From assembly GCA_012031265.1 (NCBI GenBank), contig JAAUTY010000001.1, forward strand, positions 124,001-188,000: DNA of 64,000 nt, read 5' to 3'. The position numbers and the translations under genes were made by a program. This document shows positions 34,477 to 43,874 of this stretch, piece by piece. The first letter of the stretch is position 1; each line of letters opens with the position of its first letter. This DNA comes from Spirulinaceae cyanobacterium SM2_1_0. Its GTDB lineage: Bacteria > Cyanobacteriota > Cyanobacteriia > Cyanobacteriales > Spirulinaceae. Under the pieces are notes generated by a model that made no database searches, was not told the origin of the DNA, and saw only the letters and a list, made by a program, of their open reading frames with translations.

Positions 34477-35724
34477 TTAAGCTGGGCGTGATCGCACAAT
34501 CCCAAACACAGAAGTGTAGCCGTGCAGAAAAGTCTGCCCGCCGACGGGGCCGATCTCGCCATTGCAAAAGAAGCCGCCCAGCGGGATGTTGCCAATGTAT
34601 TCCTGAAAACGGCGCGAGTCAAAGTTGGCTTGGTCGTAGAGACCGCGACCGCGACCGAGACAGGCAAACATCAGCGCCCCCAAGGGTTGCGAATCTCCGT
34701 CTTGCTGCTGCTGGTAGGCGGTGAGCAGGGTCGTTAGATCTTCGGCCGAGGTGTCGCGATCGCGCAGGTGAAACTGGAGGCGTTGACCGGCCCGGACGCG
34801 ATCGCCGATGGCGATCGCCCCAACCTTCGGATCCACCCCGATCAGATTGCGAATCAAAAAGTCTCCCGGCCCCAGTTGCAGCTTGAACTCGTCCCGCGCC
34901 AGACCGACGAAGAGCGAGTGTTGCGCCAGCTCGCGGTCAGCGGGAGATAGGGTCTGAATCAAATCGCGGAGGATTTGCAGCGGCGGCTGCGGTCGTGCCT
35001 CGCTGCGACCGGCGGCGACCGGCTCGGCGAGTTCCAAGACGACATTGCGCTCGCCCTGAGCGACGACATAGGGCTGACCGATCGGCCGACAGCCTTGGGC
35101 GACGATGGCATCGAGCACCGCATTGCCGCCCAAGGCCAAACCGACTGTGCCCTCACGGTGCAGTTGATCCACACCGTCGCGGGCGAGGAGTAAGCCGCTG
35201 GGTGTTCCCGGTGTGCCCGAACTCGCCAAGCCCCCGATCTTGGCGGCTTGCGGGTAGGCGTAGTCGAGGCCTTCAATCAAATCATTGATGCGGGCCGAGA
35301 AAGGATCGACCAGCAAGACAAAGCCGAGGGGGTCAGCCGGAGCAACCCCCGTCAGGGCGTGCCAGCTCTCGGGCGAACTGTCGAGATCCGGCAGATCCGC
35401 AGCATTGACATGAAAAGCCTGCACTGTTGCCCCCGGTAAATTGGCGACGCTGAGGCTGAGTGCTGTACCCGCCTCGATTTCTTCGGCGCTCGCGTCGGGA
35501 TAGCTACCAACGATCCCGGCACCCCCACAGCCAATTAGCGTCGGCAGCGGCAGGCGCTCGCGCAGCAATGGCAGCAGGCGGGGGTAGTCGCTGGCAAAGC
35601 TGGCTGAAACAAGAATAATGCCGAGGTCAGGGGGGGCGGTTAACGAGCGCTCAACCTGCGCTGCCACCTCGCCAATCGCGGCTTCGAGAGAAACCTGAGT
35701 CGATAACGCATTGATCCACTGCAT
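34477..35724 (-). CDS. FIST domain protein
   Basis: A 415-residue FIST_N plus FIST_C protein, a family proposed to be a small-ligand sensor in signal transduction. FIST_N: LGIILVSASFASDYPRLLPL and PTLIGCGGAGIVGSYPDASA. FIST_C ends with GALMFACLGRGRGLYDQANF, QEYIGNIPLGGFFCNGEIGP and HGYTSVFGIVR, all family-typical. No output domain is fused, so it would act through a partner. Soluble, no signal peptide. Confidence 0.9.
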   Translation of the reverse strand: MQWINALSTQVSLEAAIGEVAAQVERSLTAPPDLGIILVSASFASDYPRLLPLLRERLPLPTLIGCGGAGIVGSYPDASAEEIEAGTALSLSVANLPGATVQAFHVNAADLPDLDSSPESWHALTGVAPADPLGFVLLVDPFSARINDLIEGLDYAYPQAAKIGGLASSGTPGTPSGLLLARDGVDQLHREGTVGLALGGNAVLDAIVAQGCRPIGQPYVVAQGERNVVLELAEPVAAGRSEARPQPPLQILRDLIQTLSPADRELAQHSLFVGLARDEFKLQLGPGDFLIRNLIGVDPKVGAIAIGDRVRAGQRLQFHLRDRDTSAEDLTTLLTAYQQQQDGDSQPLGALMFACLGRGRGLYDQANFDSRRFQEYIGNIPLGGFFCNGEIGPVGGQTFLHGYTSVFGIVRSRPA

Positions 35725-35991
35725 CCACTTCAGCCCTCAATGTCTGGTCGGGCCGTTGGCGGCACCGGCTCCTGGCAAAAGTGCGATCGCCACGCCCACA
35801 ATCGTCAGGAAATCTTAAAAAATGGGGAACGTCGCTGCCAAGGGCTATTAGTTAGGATAAGACATAAAGGGAGTTGCCTTAGACCTCACACGTCGGCACC
35901 CCTCTACACAAGGTTGGTCAAAGCTGCATCTGCTCGCTTGTGGATAAAGCCGATTTGACCGCTGTTTGAAGCCAGTTACTAGATAACCACG
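35725..35991. other. Spacer upstream of cp12
   Basis: A 267-base spacer between the divergent FIST gene and cp12. It should hold both promoters; TAGGAT and TAAGAC boxes near 35855-35865 are candidates without a clear -35. No gene or RNA is recognised. Confidence 0.3.
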
Positions 35992-36228
35992 ATGACTAAT
36001 CAGACCAGTAAACAGATCGACGAGCAGATTGAGCAAGAACGCATCAACGCCCGCGAGGTTTGCGACACCGAGGGCGCAACCTCTGGGAACTGCGCGGCGG
36101 CTTGGGATGCTGTCGAGGAGCTACAGGCTGAAGCAGCACACCAGCGTCAAGACGACACCAAATCCTCCTTTGAAAAGTATTGCGATGACAATCCGGAAGC
36201 CGTCGAGTGCCGTGTTTACGACGACTAG
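35992..36228 (+). CDS. cp12: CP12, Calvin cycle regulator
   Basis: A 78-residue largely disordered protein that links GAPDH and phosphoribulokinase in the dark and releases them on thioredoxin reduction. Both redox Cys pairs are present: Cys24 and Cys34 (REVCDTEGATSGNCAAAWDA) and Cys64 and Cys73 (YCDDNPEAVECRVYDD). The core AWDAVEEL, required for PRK binding, is intact, and the C-terminus is the GAPDH-binding tail. This is the full-length classical cyanobacterial form, not a CBS fusion. Confidence 0.97.
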   Translation: MTNQTSKQIDEQIEQERINAREVCDTEGATSGNCAAAWDAVEELQAEAAHQRQDDTKSSFEKYCDDNPEAVECRVYDD

Positions 36229-36387
36229 CTGACTGGCAGTGCCGCACGATGTTCAGTTCTTGAGCAGGCGTTCTGGTTTCCTTAGCGCCTGTGTTTGCTG
36301 TGGCCGGCATGCTCGCGCGACTGGCCGCGATCGCCAGCCCAGTTTTACAATTGGGTAAGCAGTTCTCATCCTCTCCCCGCTCCGTCT

Positions 36388-36984
36388 ATGCAAGCTGACC
36401 TCTGGTTTCGCCCGCTGGTTTGGCTCGATTATCGTCTGGCGGTTTTGCTCACCGTCTTCTTGCCCCTGACTCTGCTCGTTTGGTCGCTCTTGCGCCGCCG
36501 CAGTACGCTCGTGCATCTGCTCGTCATTTACTGGCGTGTGGCTAGCTTGCTGTTCTTCAGCGTCTATCTGCTGATACCTGCTTGGTCGATTGGCTTTGCA
36601 ACCGGCTTTCTGGCTCGTCTCCTCATTCCGGTTAGCCTCTGGTTCTGGGTCGATCTCAATGAAGAAATTGCGGATCTGCCGCCGCGTCCTCTCAAACTCG
36701 CCTTTACCGGTTGGCGTTGGGCCGCCAGCCTCTACTGCGCCCTGGGCACGCTGGCGAGCCTACCGACGCTAAGCTGCGTCTTGAATGCGGCACCAGCCGC
36801 CAACTTCTGCCGCGTCTGGCTCGAACCGGTCTGGGCTTATAAGCAATGGCTCCACCCCAATGCCGATCCGGGTTTCCTGGGGGCGATTGGGGCGATCGGT
36901 CTGTGCGTTTATGGACTGTACTTCATCTATTTCCTGGTGATGCGCCTCAGCCGCCAAGGACGGGCCGCGATCACGCAGCACTAA
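36388..36984 (+). CDS. DUF3177 family membrane protein
   Basis: A 198-residue integral membrane protein of a cyanobacterial DUF3177-type family. From ATG 36388 it starts MQADLWFRPLVWLDYRLAVL, followed by about five membrane segments (VLLTVFLPLTLLVWSLL; SLLFFSVYLLIPAWSIGFAT; SLYCALGTLASLPTLSC; LGAIGAIGLCVYGLYFIYF) and a short charged end. Function unknown. An in-frame start 93 bases upstream gives an unrelated N-terminus and is rejected. The next gene starts 28 bases downstream. Confidence 0.85.
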   Translation: MQADLWFRPLVWLDYRLAVLLTVFLPLTLLVWSLLRRRSTLVHLLVIYWRVASLLFFSVYLLIPAWSIGFATGFLARLLIPVSLWFWVDLNEEIADLPPRPLKLAFTGWRWAASLYCALGTLASLPTLSCVLNAAPAANFCRVWLEPVWAYKQWLHPNADPGFLGAIGAIGLCVYGLYFIYFLVMRLSRQGRAAITQH

Positions 36985-37011
36985 CCAACATCACTCGCAA
37001 TTCCGAGCACG

Positions 37012-37323
37012 ATGACTACGGCAAACTGGTCTCAACGGCTTGAGCAGTACACCGCCCTGACTCCCCAAGAAGCCCTCCTCGTGGATTTTACGGTTGACGG
37101 TGAACCCGATCGAGTGGTGATCTTTAGAGGGTTCTCCAGTTCGCTGATGCGGGCTACCGCCTTTGATCCTGACGTCCCAGTACTACCCGAGACCGCCATG
37201 ATCGCCCGTATCGAGCGTGTGGTTGCCCCCTATGATCCGGCTGCCCCGCAAGTCATTGCGACGCTCTCGGTGGCTGAAATGGCTGCCCTACTGGCGAACA
37301 AGGGGTTGACAGCAGAAACCTAG
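37012..37323 (+). CDS. Conserved small protein (DUF7734-like), unknown function
   Basis: A 103-residue soluble protein: LEQYTALTPQEALLVDFTVD, then DRVVIFRGFSSSLMRATAFD and a conserved-looking MIARIERVVAPYDPAAPQVI. I connect it tentatively with the cyanobacterial and plant DUF7734 family. It follows the DUF3177 gene by 28 bases, so the two are probably one unit. A 7-bp GC hairpin at 37356-37375 follows, without a U-run. Confidence 0.7.
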   Translation: MTTANWSQRLEQYTALTPQEALLVDFTVDGEPDRVVIFRGFSSSLMRATAFDPDVPVLPETAMIARIERVVAPYDPAAPQVIATLSVAEMAALLANKGLTAET

Positions 37324-37517
37324 TCCAACAACTTGGGGTTGTCCAGGTTATGATTGGGCGGCTCGGTTGCCGCCCTGGCGCTAGTCCACCCCGCAGGCTG
37401 GGTTGTGAAATGAGCGTGTGGCTCCAGCCTGGAGATGAATGGGCGGTGTGATCGCCCGCACCCGTTCCCATCTGTGCCATCGAGTTCCAGCCATCACCCC
37501 GAACGCATCAGGGTTAA

Positions 37518-38342
37518 ATGAGGATGATCCACTCTCCGCCCGCCCACATTACCCTGAATCACATTCGCTTGGGCATTGTCTGCCCGATGGCGAACGAACG
37601 GGACACCGTTCGTCCCTTCATTGCGGCAGTGCTCGCCCATTGCACGGGTCTACAGGCGGTGCAATTTTTCGCTGTTGTGGATCGCGCCAGCACTGATGGC
37701 ACGGTCGCGATTCTTCAGGAACTGTCCCAAGCCGATGCGCGGGTCACGGTGGTTTGGGCTGAGGCGAGTCGCTGTGTGGTCGATGCCTATGTGCGGGGCT
37801 ATCAGGAGGCGATCGCGGCTCAGTGCGATTGGATTTTGGAAATCGATGCCGGTTTCAGTCACGCCCCCACAGATATTCCAAAATTTCTCGCCAAAATGCA
37901 GCAAGGCTATGATTGTGTGTTTGGCAGCCGGTTTTGTCGCGGCGGCAAAATTAGCGACAGTTCCTGGCGGCGCTATGTGATTAGTTGGGGCGGCACATTC
38001 TTGACGAATCTATTACTGGGCACTAAGCTCGCGGATATGACCAGTGGTTTTGAGATGTTCAGCCGTCGCGCTTTGCAAGCCGTGCTGGACAATGGCATCC
38101 ACTCTCGGAATCATTTTTTTCAAACGGAAATTCGCGTTTTCTGCCACCATTTTCGGATCGCTGAAGTTCCCATCCACTACCGTTCCGCCAGCGCCAGTGT
38201 CAACAACAGTGTTGTCCAGGAAGCGTTTAAGAATCTCTGGCGTTTAACCCGCCAACGCCTCAACGGTCGTCTCTGGCAGGTTGATTTATGCGCCCAATAT
38301 TCTCGCCATCCGCTGGGAGCCACCGCGAAACTCACCGATTGA
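37518..38342 (+). CDS. Glycosyltransferase family 2
   Basis: A 274-residue GT-A enzyme similar to polyprenyl-phosphate mannosyl/glucosyltransferases. Seen: IRLGIVCPMANERDTVRPFI at the start, VQFFAVVDRASTDGTVAIL, the metal-binding EIDAGFSH (DxD-like), GSRFCRGGKISDSSWRR and the membrane-associated SWGGTFLTNLLLGTKLADMT. Unlike many polyprenyl-phosphate GTs, there is no C-terminal membrane domain. Start 37518 or 37524. It lies just before a broken STELLO-type glycosyltransferase, perhaps a sugar-decoration pair. Confidence 0.88.
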   Translation: MRMIHSPPAHITLNHIRLGIVCPMANERDTVRPFIAAVLAHCTGLQAVQFFAVVDRASTDGTVAILQELSQADARVTVVWAEASRCVVDAYVRGYQEAIAAQCDWILEIDAGFSHAPTDIPKFLAKMQQGYDCVFGSRFCRGGKISDSSWRRYVISWGGTFLTNLLLGTKLADMTSGFEMFSRRALQAVLDNGIHSRNHFFQTEIRVFCHHFRIAEVPIHYRSASASVNNSVVQEAFKNLWRLTRQRLNGRLWQVDLCAQYSRHPLGATAKLTD

Positions 38343-38399
38343 GTCAGGGCTAATGTTACCCAGTTCAACTGACGCGAACATTGCGGTATTTTTCTAGGT

Positions 38400-39412
38400 A
38401 TGGGTCAGTCAATCGCCTTAGTGGTCACCTCCATTGCCGCCCCCAACGCCATCCTGAGCAAGCTGGCAGCCTGCGTTCGGGACAATGACTGGCAATTCAT
38501 TCTCATCGGCGACGCGGCTAGTCCGGTTGATTTTCATTTAGCCGGGTGCCAATTCTATAGTCTGACTACCCAGTCAACGCTGGACTTTCGCTTCGCCCAG
38601 CGCTGCCCGCAGCGGCACTATGCCCGCAAAAATATCGGCTACCTCTTGGCTTGGCAACAGGGGGCGGAGATTGTCATTGAGACGGATGACGACAATATGC
38701 CGCGTGCTGCATTCGCCGCGCCGCGCCAACGTCAGCAGACGGTGCCCGCGATCGCCCACGCTGGCTGGCTCAATGCCTACCGCTACTTCACCGACGCCAA
38801 TATTTGGCGCGCGGCCTGCCCCTAGATGCTGTCACTGAGCCGCTGCCGACCCCCTGGGAGCAGCTCGAACTGACGACTGTGGACTGTCCGATCCAGCAAG
38901 GTTTGGCGGATCAAAATCCGGATGTCGATGCGATCTACCGCTTGACCCTGCCTCTGCCCCAGGATTTTCGGCGCGATCGCCGTCTGGCGCTGGGGAAAAA
39001 TAGTTGGTGCCCGTTCAACAGCCAAAACACAACCTGGTGGCGTGATGCCTTTCCCCTGCTCTATCTGCCCGCCTACTGCTCATTCCGCATGACTGACATC
39101 TGGCGGAGTTTCGTCGCCCAGCGCATCGCCTGGGAAAACGACTGGTGCCTCTTGTTTCATGAGCCAACTGTCTGGCAAGAGCGCAATGAACACAATCTCA
39201 TGCGGGATTTTGAGCAAGAAATCCCCGGCTACCTGCACAACCGCCAGATCGGTGCCGCCTTGCAGGCACTGACTCTAAAGCCGGGTCGCGCCTATCTGGC
39301 CGAAAATCTCCGCTGTTGTTACGAAAAACTCGTCAGCCTCGAGCTGCTCGACGCCGGAGAGTTGGCGCTGCTGGATGACTGGCTCGACGACATCGCCCGT
39401 TTGAGCCAGTGA
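38400..39412 (+). pseudogene. STELLO-type glycosyltransferase (DUF288), frameshifted
   Basis: Two overlapping frames make one protein of about 337 residues. Frame 1 (38400-38825) carries ALVVTSIAAPNAILSKLAAC, then QRHYARKNIGYLLAWQQGAE and the DxD region IVIETDDDNMP, but ends abruptly after ANIWRAACP. Frame 2 picks up from about 38807 with RGLPLDAVTEPLPTPWEQL and runs to SLELLDAGELALLDDWLDDI at 39412. The family reads ANIW-P-RGLPLD across this point, so one base is missing near 38808 in a GCGCGCGG run. The rest of both frames is intact, suggesting a recent mutation, a sequencing error, or phase-variation-like slippage. It follows the GT2 gene by 57 bases. Confidence 0.8.
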
Positions 39413-39761
39413 CGCGGTTGCGTCCTTTGCGGTGAGCAAATTTCCGGAAGTCGGTCGTGACTGGCTGTAGGCAGTGATGCCAGTGATCCTGTTGCGCCAG
39501 GCATCTGGAGGTGGCGGCAACTTTTCAGTCGGGTCGTGGTCTTAGACTCAATCTGGATCGTGAACCCCAAAAATTGCCATATCGGGAGAGTTTGAAACCC
39601 TCCTCTACCGCGTATTGCATTTTGGGAACAAAAAATTCGGACTTGGTACTTAGACTGGGGCTGTTGCTTTTAGCCCGACTCTAGATGGCAGTTGCTGCAT
39701 CCAGCCGACCGTCGAACGGCTATGTTACAACAATGGCTAAGGAGTAGCGTTTTAGCGACTG
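39413..39761. other. Spacer with repeat remnant upstream of the HtrA-like gene
   Basis: A 349-base spacer. Its middle is a repeat remnant, listed separately. The last 40 bases contain AAGGAG at 39738-39743, 18 bases before the protease start, which is distant for a ribosome site. No gene seen. Confidence 0.35.
39535..39660. repeat. Inverted, degenerate copy of the 31.7-kb repeat
   Basis: On the minus strand it reads GGAGGGTTTCAAACTCTCCC, then a GGTT-rich segment and ATCCAGATTGAGTCT, matching 31735-31805 on the plus strand over about 70 bases. The outer end AAAAAATTCGG...GGTACTTAG resembles the CTAGTACC end of the family. The other end is lost. Confidence 0.6.
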
Positions 39762-41204
39762 ATGAGAACTTCAGCACCGCGTTTTGTCTTGACCGGCTTA
39801 CTGTCCGTCGTGCTCGGTAGCAGCGCGATCGCCCTCGGCCTCCAACCTGGCACGCCGCCCGGACAACCCTTGGCTGCGCGTGCCCAGGCGATTGATGAGG
39901 CTACGAATATTCGCGTCTACGAGCAGGCGGCTCCAGCCGTGGTCTCCATCGAGACGAGTGATGGCACCGGTAGCGGCAGCATTATTACGACGGACGGTTT
40001 GATCCTGACCAATGCACACGTGATTGCGGGCGATCGCACTGTCCGCGTGACACTGGCGGATGGCCGCCGCTTTACGGCCGACGTGATGGGCTTTGCCAGC
40101 GGTGGTCTTGACCTCGCCGCCCTCCGCCTGCGGAATGCCAACAATTTACCGATAGTGACGCTGGCCGATGCCAATGCGGTCCGGGTCGGGCAGCGTGCTT
40201 TTGCGATTGGCAACCCCTTTGGTCAATTCCAGGGCACGTTCACCACCGGCATTGTCAGCCGCCTTGACCCAGATAAGGGCCTGATCCAAACCGATGCGGC
40301 CATCAATCCGGGTAACTCCGGCGGCCCCCTCCTCAACAGTCGCGGTGAGTTGATCGGGGTGAATACTGCCATTTACTCGCCGAGTAGTAGTGGCGGCAAC
40401 ATTGGCATCGGCTTTGCGATCGCCATCGACCAGGTGCAACCTTTCCTAACCGCTGTGCGGAACGGGAATGCGGCTCAGTCCGCTCAGCAGCGTCGCCCCG
40501 AGCAATTTTCGCAACGCTCAGCGCGGGTGATCGCCCTCAATGGCGAACCGGTCGCCGGTGCTCTGGAACGGGGCGACAGTATCCTGTCCGCCGACCGCAG
40601 CTTTTTCGACGTCTACACCTTCGACGGTCAGCGGGGTGAGCAAGTCGCGATCGAGATGCTCAGCCGTGAGGTGGATGCTTACCTGATTTTGCTCGCCCCC
40701 GACGGCCGGGAACTCGCCCAGGACGATGACGGCACTGGCTCGACCGATGCGCGCATTGTGCTGACGCTGCCGACCAGTGGTACCTACACGGTCATCGCCA
40801 ACTCCTATCAGGGCGGGGAAACAGGTCGCTACGCGGTACGAGTACAGTCGCTGAACCGCTCTGCTGTCCCCACGGCACCGAGCAATGCTCTCGTGCGCCA
40901 GGAGGGCGTGTTGGCTCCCGGCGCGGGCACGGCGACTCTGCCCGACGGCAGTCTCTATCAAGAGTACACTTTTCAGGGGCGCGCTGGTCAGTCGGTGCTG
41001 GTGACCTTGGAGAGTCCCGACTTCGACACCTACTTGATCGTGCTGGACTCGCAGGGCCGCAAGCTCGCCGAGAACGATGATGCCCAGGGCAACACCACGA
41101 ATTCTCAACTCTCGCTGCGCTTGCCTAATAATGATACCTATCGGGTTCTGGTCAATGCTTACGATCGGGGTGGTCGCGGTCGCTATCGTCTGACTATTCG
41201 CTAG
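39762..41204 (+). CDS. HtrA/DegP-like serine protease with two PPC domains
   Basis: Exported trypsin-like protease, 480 residues. Signal peptide about 1-40 (VLTGLLSVVLGSSAIALGLQ). Catalytic triad: His86 in ILTNAHVIAG, Asp117 in GGLDLAALRL, Ser186 in NPGNSGGPLLNS. After about residue 235 comes not a PDZ domain but two bacterial pre-peptidase C-terminal (PPC) domains: about 265-360 (RSFFDVYTFDGQRGEQVAIE, YLILLAPDGRELAQDDDGTG) and 385-480 (YQEYTFQGRAGQSVLVTLES, YLIVLDSQGRKLAENDDAQG). Loss of PDZ implies no oligomer gating of the usual DegP kind. Likely periplasmic or extracellular. Confidence 0.9.
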   Translation: MRTSAPRFVLTGLLSVVLGSSAIALGLQPGTPPGQPLAARAQAIDEATNIRVYEQAAPAVVSIETSDGTGSGSIITTDGLILTNAHVIAGDRTVRVTLADGRRFTADVMGFASGGLDLAALRLRNANNLPIVTLADANAVRVGQRAFAIGNPFGQFQGTFTTGIVSRLDPDKGLIQTDAAINPGNSGGPLLNSRGELIGVNTAIYSPSSSGGNIGIGFAIAIDQVQPFLTAVRNGNAAQSAQQRRPEQFSQRSARVIALNGEPVAGALERGDSILSADRSFFDVYTFDGQRGEQVAIEMLSREVDAYLILLAPDGRELAQDDDGTGSTDARIVLTLPTSGTYTVIANSYQGGETGRYAVRVQSLNRSAVPTAPSNALVRQEGVLAPGAGTATLPDGSLYQEYTFQGRAGQSVLVTLESPDFDTYLIVLDSQGRKLAENDDAQGNTTNSQLSLRLPNNDTYRVLVNAYDRGGRGRYRLTIR

Positions 41205-41251
41205 CGTCTGGCAGCGAGCCAATCGATAAACTCTCGTTGGACAGTAAATGT

Positions 41252-41458
41252 ATGGGTGGCTTACTCAGTTTTCTAGTGGGTGCGGCAGTTGTCGCCGTCT
41301 ATGTCGGCGGCATCGTCAAGTTTTGGCGGGGCTACCAGCGGACTAATTTTCAACCGGGTTTCGTCAACCGCGCTCTCCTGGCGGCACTCTGGCCGGCGCT
41401 GCTCGTGGTGAATAAATCCTACCGCCAGAATTTCCAAAAGGCGCTGAAGGGGCGCTAA
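41252..41458 (+). CDS. Small membrane protein, conserved-looking
   Basis: A 68-residue protein from ATG 41252: one membrane segment (GGLLSFLVGAAVVAVYVGGI), then a basic, aromatic C-terminal half (FWRGYQRTNFQPGFVNRALL, then WPALLVVNKSYRQNFQKALK). A TTG in frame upstream is not needed. It lies 47 bases after the protease gene, same strand. Function unknown; the basic tail suggests a cytoplasmic face at the membrane. Confidence 0.7.
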   Translation: MGGLLSFLVGAAVVAVYVGGIVKFWRGYQRTNFQPGFVNRALLAALWPALLVVNKSYRQNFQKALKGR

Positions 41459-41527
41459 GTCCTCAGCAAAAAGGCGGCTACCAATCCGATGAGGCGCAAT
41501 CGACAGACTGGCTTACTGAAGTCTTGT

Positions 41528-41761
41528 TCAGCAAGCCACTACTGTCTGCCGCTGCGGCTTGTTGAGGCGATAGTTGATGCGTTGCAACATCGCTTGATGC
41601 TCCTCATTGAGGCGATCGCGGTGCGCTCGCAAAACCTTCAATGTTTGGATTTCGCGGCTACTCAACTGCTCCCAGCGATGCATTCGGCCGTAGAGCCGGT
41701 ACAGTGTTTCGCTCAATTGGACATCCAGAACTATCTCGCAGGCTTCCTCAGCTATTAACAT
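41528..41761 (-). CDS. Small conserved-looking helical protein
   Basis: A 77-residue frame: MLIAEEACEIVLDVQLSETL, then YRLYGRMHRWEQLSSREIQT and LKVLRAHRDRLNEEHQAMLQ. Strongly helical, charged, no membrane segment. It looks like a real small protein because the composition is regular and the frame is not a shadow of another gene; I do not recognise the family. It converges on the small membrane protein gene. Confidence 0.6.
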   Translation of the reverse strand: MLIAEEACEIVLDVQLSETLYRLYGRMHRWEQLSSREIQTLKVLRAHRDRLNEEHQAMLQRINYRLNKPQRQTVVAC

Positions 41762-41971
41762 CGCTCTCTCTAAACTCTCTGCTCCCCAAGGTAGCGAGCA
41801 ACTGTGAAAAACTTGGGAAGAATCGCGCGATCGCCTAATTTTTTTACGCCAGATGGCTTATGGCAGTTGTACCTTGCTGACAAAACTCGGCCTCGGTCGC
41901 CGGAGGCAAGTTATCCGCCGCATCCCGACCGCCCTTTACAATGGGGTCGGGAGCGCTGAGGCAGGATCGGG

Positions 41972-42310
41972 ATGGCAACGTACGGTGTTGTATTGATCAC
42001 TGTCGGTTCGGAGGCTGAGGGGCAGGCGATCGCCCAGGCCCTGGTCGCCGCCAAGCTCGCGGCCTGCGTCAACTTCTTTCCGATCCAGTCGGTCTACACC
42101 TGGCAGGGCGAGATTTGCCAAGATCCCGAGTGGCAACTGGTGATCAAAACCGACTTAGACCAGTTCGACGCCCTAGCGGCGAAAGTTCAGGAACTCCATT
42201 CCTACGACCTGCCAGAAGTCCTCGCCTGGCCAGTCGCGACGGGTTTGCCCGCTTATCTGGAATGGCTGGGGGCAAACGTCGCCAGTTCGGAACCCTCCGA
42301 GCCAGCGTGA
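41972..42310 (+). CDS. cutA: CutA divalent-ion tolerance protein
   Basis: A 112-residue trimeric PII-fold protein. Seen: [40 protein letters not shown] with the family WxG core, QLVIKTD, and the C-terminal [20 protein letters not shown]. Its role in copper tolerance is established in E. coli, but the plant and cyanobacterial function is not. It ends 46 bases before asnS, same strand, so co-transcription is possible. Confidence 0.95.
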   Translation: MATYGVVLITVGSEAEGQAIAQALVAAKLAACVNFFPIQSVYTWQGEICQDPEWQLVIKTDLDQFDALAAKVQELHSYDLPEVLAWPVATGLPAYLEWLGANVASSEPSEPA

Positions 42311-42356
42311 TCACCTTAAGATAGACAAACGACGAGCGGAGAGCAGCGACGCCAGC

Positions 42357-43748
42357 ATGGATGTACGGCGGATTATCGATATTTTACGGACGGGTCAGGC
42401 GAAGGAAGCCGCTGAGATTCGGGGCTGGGTGCGGACAAAACGGGAGCTGAAGGGCTTCGCCTTTCTGGAAATCAATGACGGCTCGGCGTTGGCGAATCTA
42501 CAGGTGGTGATCAACGCCGACTTCCCCGACTACGAAGTAGTCCTGAAGTCGATCAATACGGGCACGGCGGTCGTCGCCAGGGGTGCGCTGGTCGCCTCCC
42601 AGGGCAAGGGTCAACGTCTGGAGCTGAAGCCGAGCCAGCTCGAAGTCTTGGGCGATGCCGATCCCGAAACCTATCCTTTGCAGAAAAAGCGGCATTCATT
42701 TGAATTCCTGCGGGAGATCGCCCACTTGCGATCGCGCACCAACACCATCGGGGCGGTCTTCCGGGTTCGTAATGCTTGCGCAGCGGCGATTCACCAATTC
42801 TTTCAAGAGCGCGGCTTCCTGTGGATTCATGCCCCGATCATCACTACCAACGACTGTGAAGGCGCAGGTGAACTCTTCAACATCACCAGTCTCGACCTGA
42901 CCAACCCGCCCCGTACTGAGGTCGGTGAGATCGACTATCGCCAGGATTTTTTTGGCAAGCCCGCCTACCTGACGGTCAGCGGTCAGCTCGAAGCAGAAGC
43001 GATGGCGCTCGCCTTTAGCAATGTCTACACCTTCGGCCCCACCTTCCGCGCTGAAAATTCTAATACTTCGCGCCACCTCGCCGAATTTTGGATGGTGGAG
43101 CCAGAGATGGCATTTTGTGACTTGTCGGGCAATATCGACCTCGCCGAAGCGTTTTTAAAACACATTTTCAAGACGGTGCTGGCAACTTGTCCCGAGGACA
43201 TCGAATTCTTCAACCAGCGCATTGACAAAAGCGTGCTGGAAACCGCGAACAATATTGTTGAGAATGAGTTTGCGCGCCTCACCTATACCGAGGCGATCGC
43301 CCAACTGGAAAAAGCTCCCCGCCAGTTTGAATTTCCCGTCGAATGGGGCCTCGATTTGCAATCCGAACACGAGCGCTACCTAGCCGAAGCATTATTTAAG
43401 CGTCCAGTCGTGGTCACGGATTACCCGGCGAAGATTAAGGCCTTTTATATGCGCTTAAATGACGATGGCAAGACGGTCGCAGCGATGGATGTGCTCGCCC
43501 CCAAGATCGGCGAAATCATCGGCGGCTCCCAACGCGAAGAGCGCTACGATTGCCTCGAACAGCGCATCCGTGGAGCTGGCTTTTCCCCTGAATCGCTCTG
43601 GTGGTATCTCGACCTGCGCCGCTACGGCAGCGTGCCCCATGCTGGTTTCGGTCTCGGCTTCGAGCGCGTCGTCCAGTTCATGACCGGCATGACCAATATC
43701 CGTGACGTGATTCCCTTCCCGCGCACGCCGCAAAACGCTGAATTTTAG
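42357..43748 (+). CDS. asnS: Asparaginyl-tRNA synthetase
   Basis: Class IIb synthetase charging tRNA(Asn), 463 residues, normal length. OB-fold anticodon domain about 1-120 ([20 protein letters not shown]). Motif 1 region [20 protein letters not shown], motif 2 [20 protein letters not shown], and motif 3 [20 protein letters not shown], ending [15 protein letters not shown]. AsnRS rather than AspRS by the [12 protein letters not shown] and PRTPQNA signatures. Coexists with GatB in the window, typical of organisms with both routes. Confidence 0.97.
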   Translation: MDVRRIIDILRTGQAKEAAEIRGWVRTKRELKGFAFLEINDGSALANLQVVINADFPDYEVVLKSINTGTAVVARGALVASQGKGQRLELKPSQLEVLGDADPETYPLQKKRHSFEFLREIAHLRSRTNTIGAVFRVRNACAAAIHQFFQERGFLWIHAPIITTNDCEGAGELFNITSLDLTNPPRTEVGEIDYRQDFFGKPAYLTVSGQLEAEAMALAFSNVYTFGPTFRAENSNTSRHLAEFWMVEPEMAFCDLSGNIDLAEAFLKHIFKTVLATCPEDIEFFNQRIDKSVLETANNIVENEFARLTYTEAIAQLEKAPRQFEFPVEWGLDLQSEHERYLAEALFKRPVVVTDYPAKIKAFYMRLNDDGKTVAAMDVLAPKIGEIIGGSQREERYDCLEQRIRGAGFSPESLWWYLDLRRYGSVPHAGFGLGFERVVQFMTGMTNIRDVIPFPRTPQNAEF

Positions 43749-43805
43749 GCGACGACGCGGTCCATTGCCAGGGTTCTCGGCACAATAAGCATAGGCTCAT
43801 TGCTT

Positions 43806-43846
43806 GTAGTCAGCCGCAAAAACTGACTACGGGCGAGCGCTATAAT
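43806..43846 (+). promoter_or_regulatory. Inverted repeat next to a -10 box upstream of treZ
   Basis: GTAGTCAG at 43806-43813 and CTGACTAC at 43823-43830 are exact 8-bp arms with a nine-base loop, centred near the -35 position of a perfect TATAAT at 43841-43846, which lies 29 bases before the treZ ATG. No good -35 is seen. The layout fits an operator or activator site for trehalose genes. Confidence 0.5.
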
Positions 43847-43874
43847 TGCCGCCATAAGCCGTTCAGGGGTAAGT

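Noticed and set aside
37356-37375. Terminator after the DUF7734-like gene
   Set aside because: A GC-rich 7-bp hairpin is present but without a T-run, so it is not called as a terminator.
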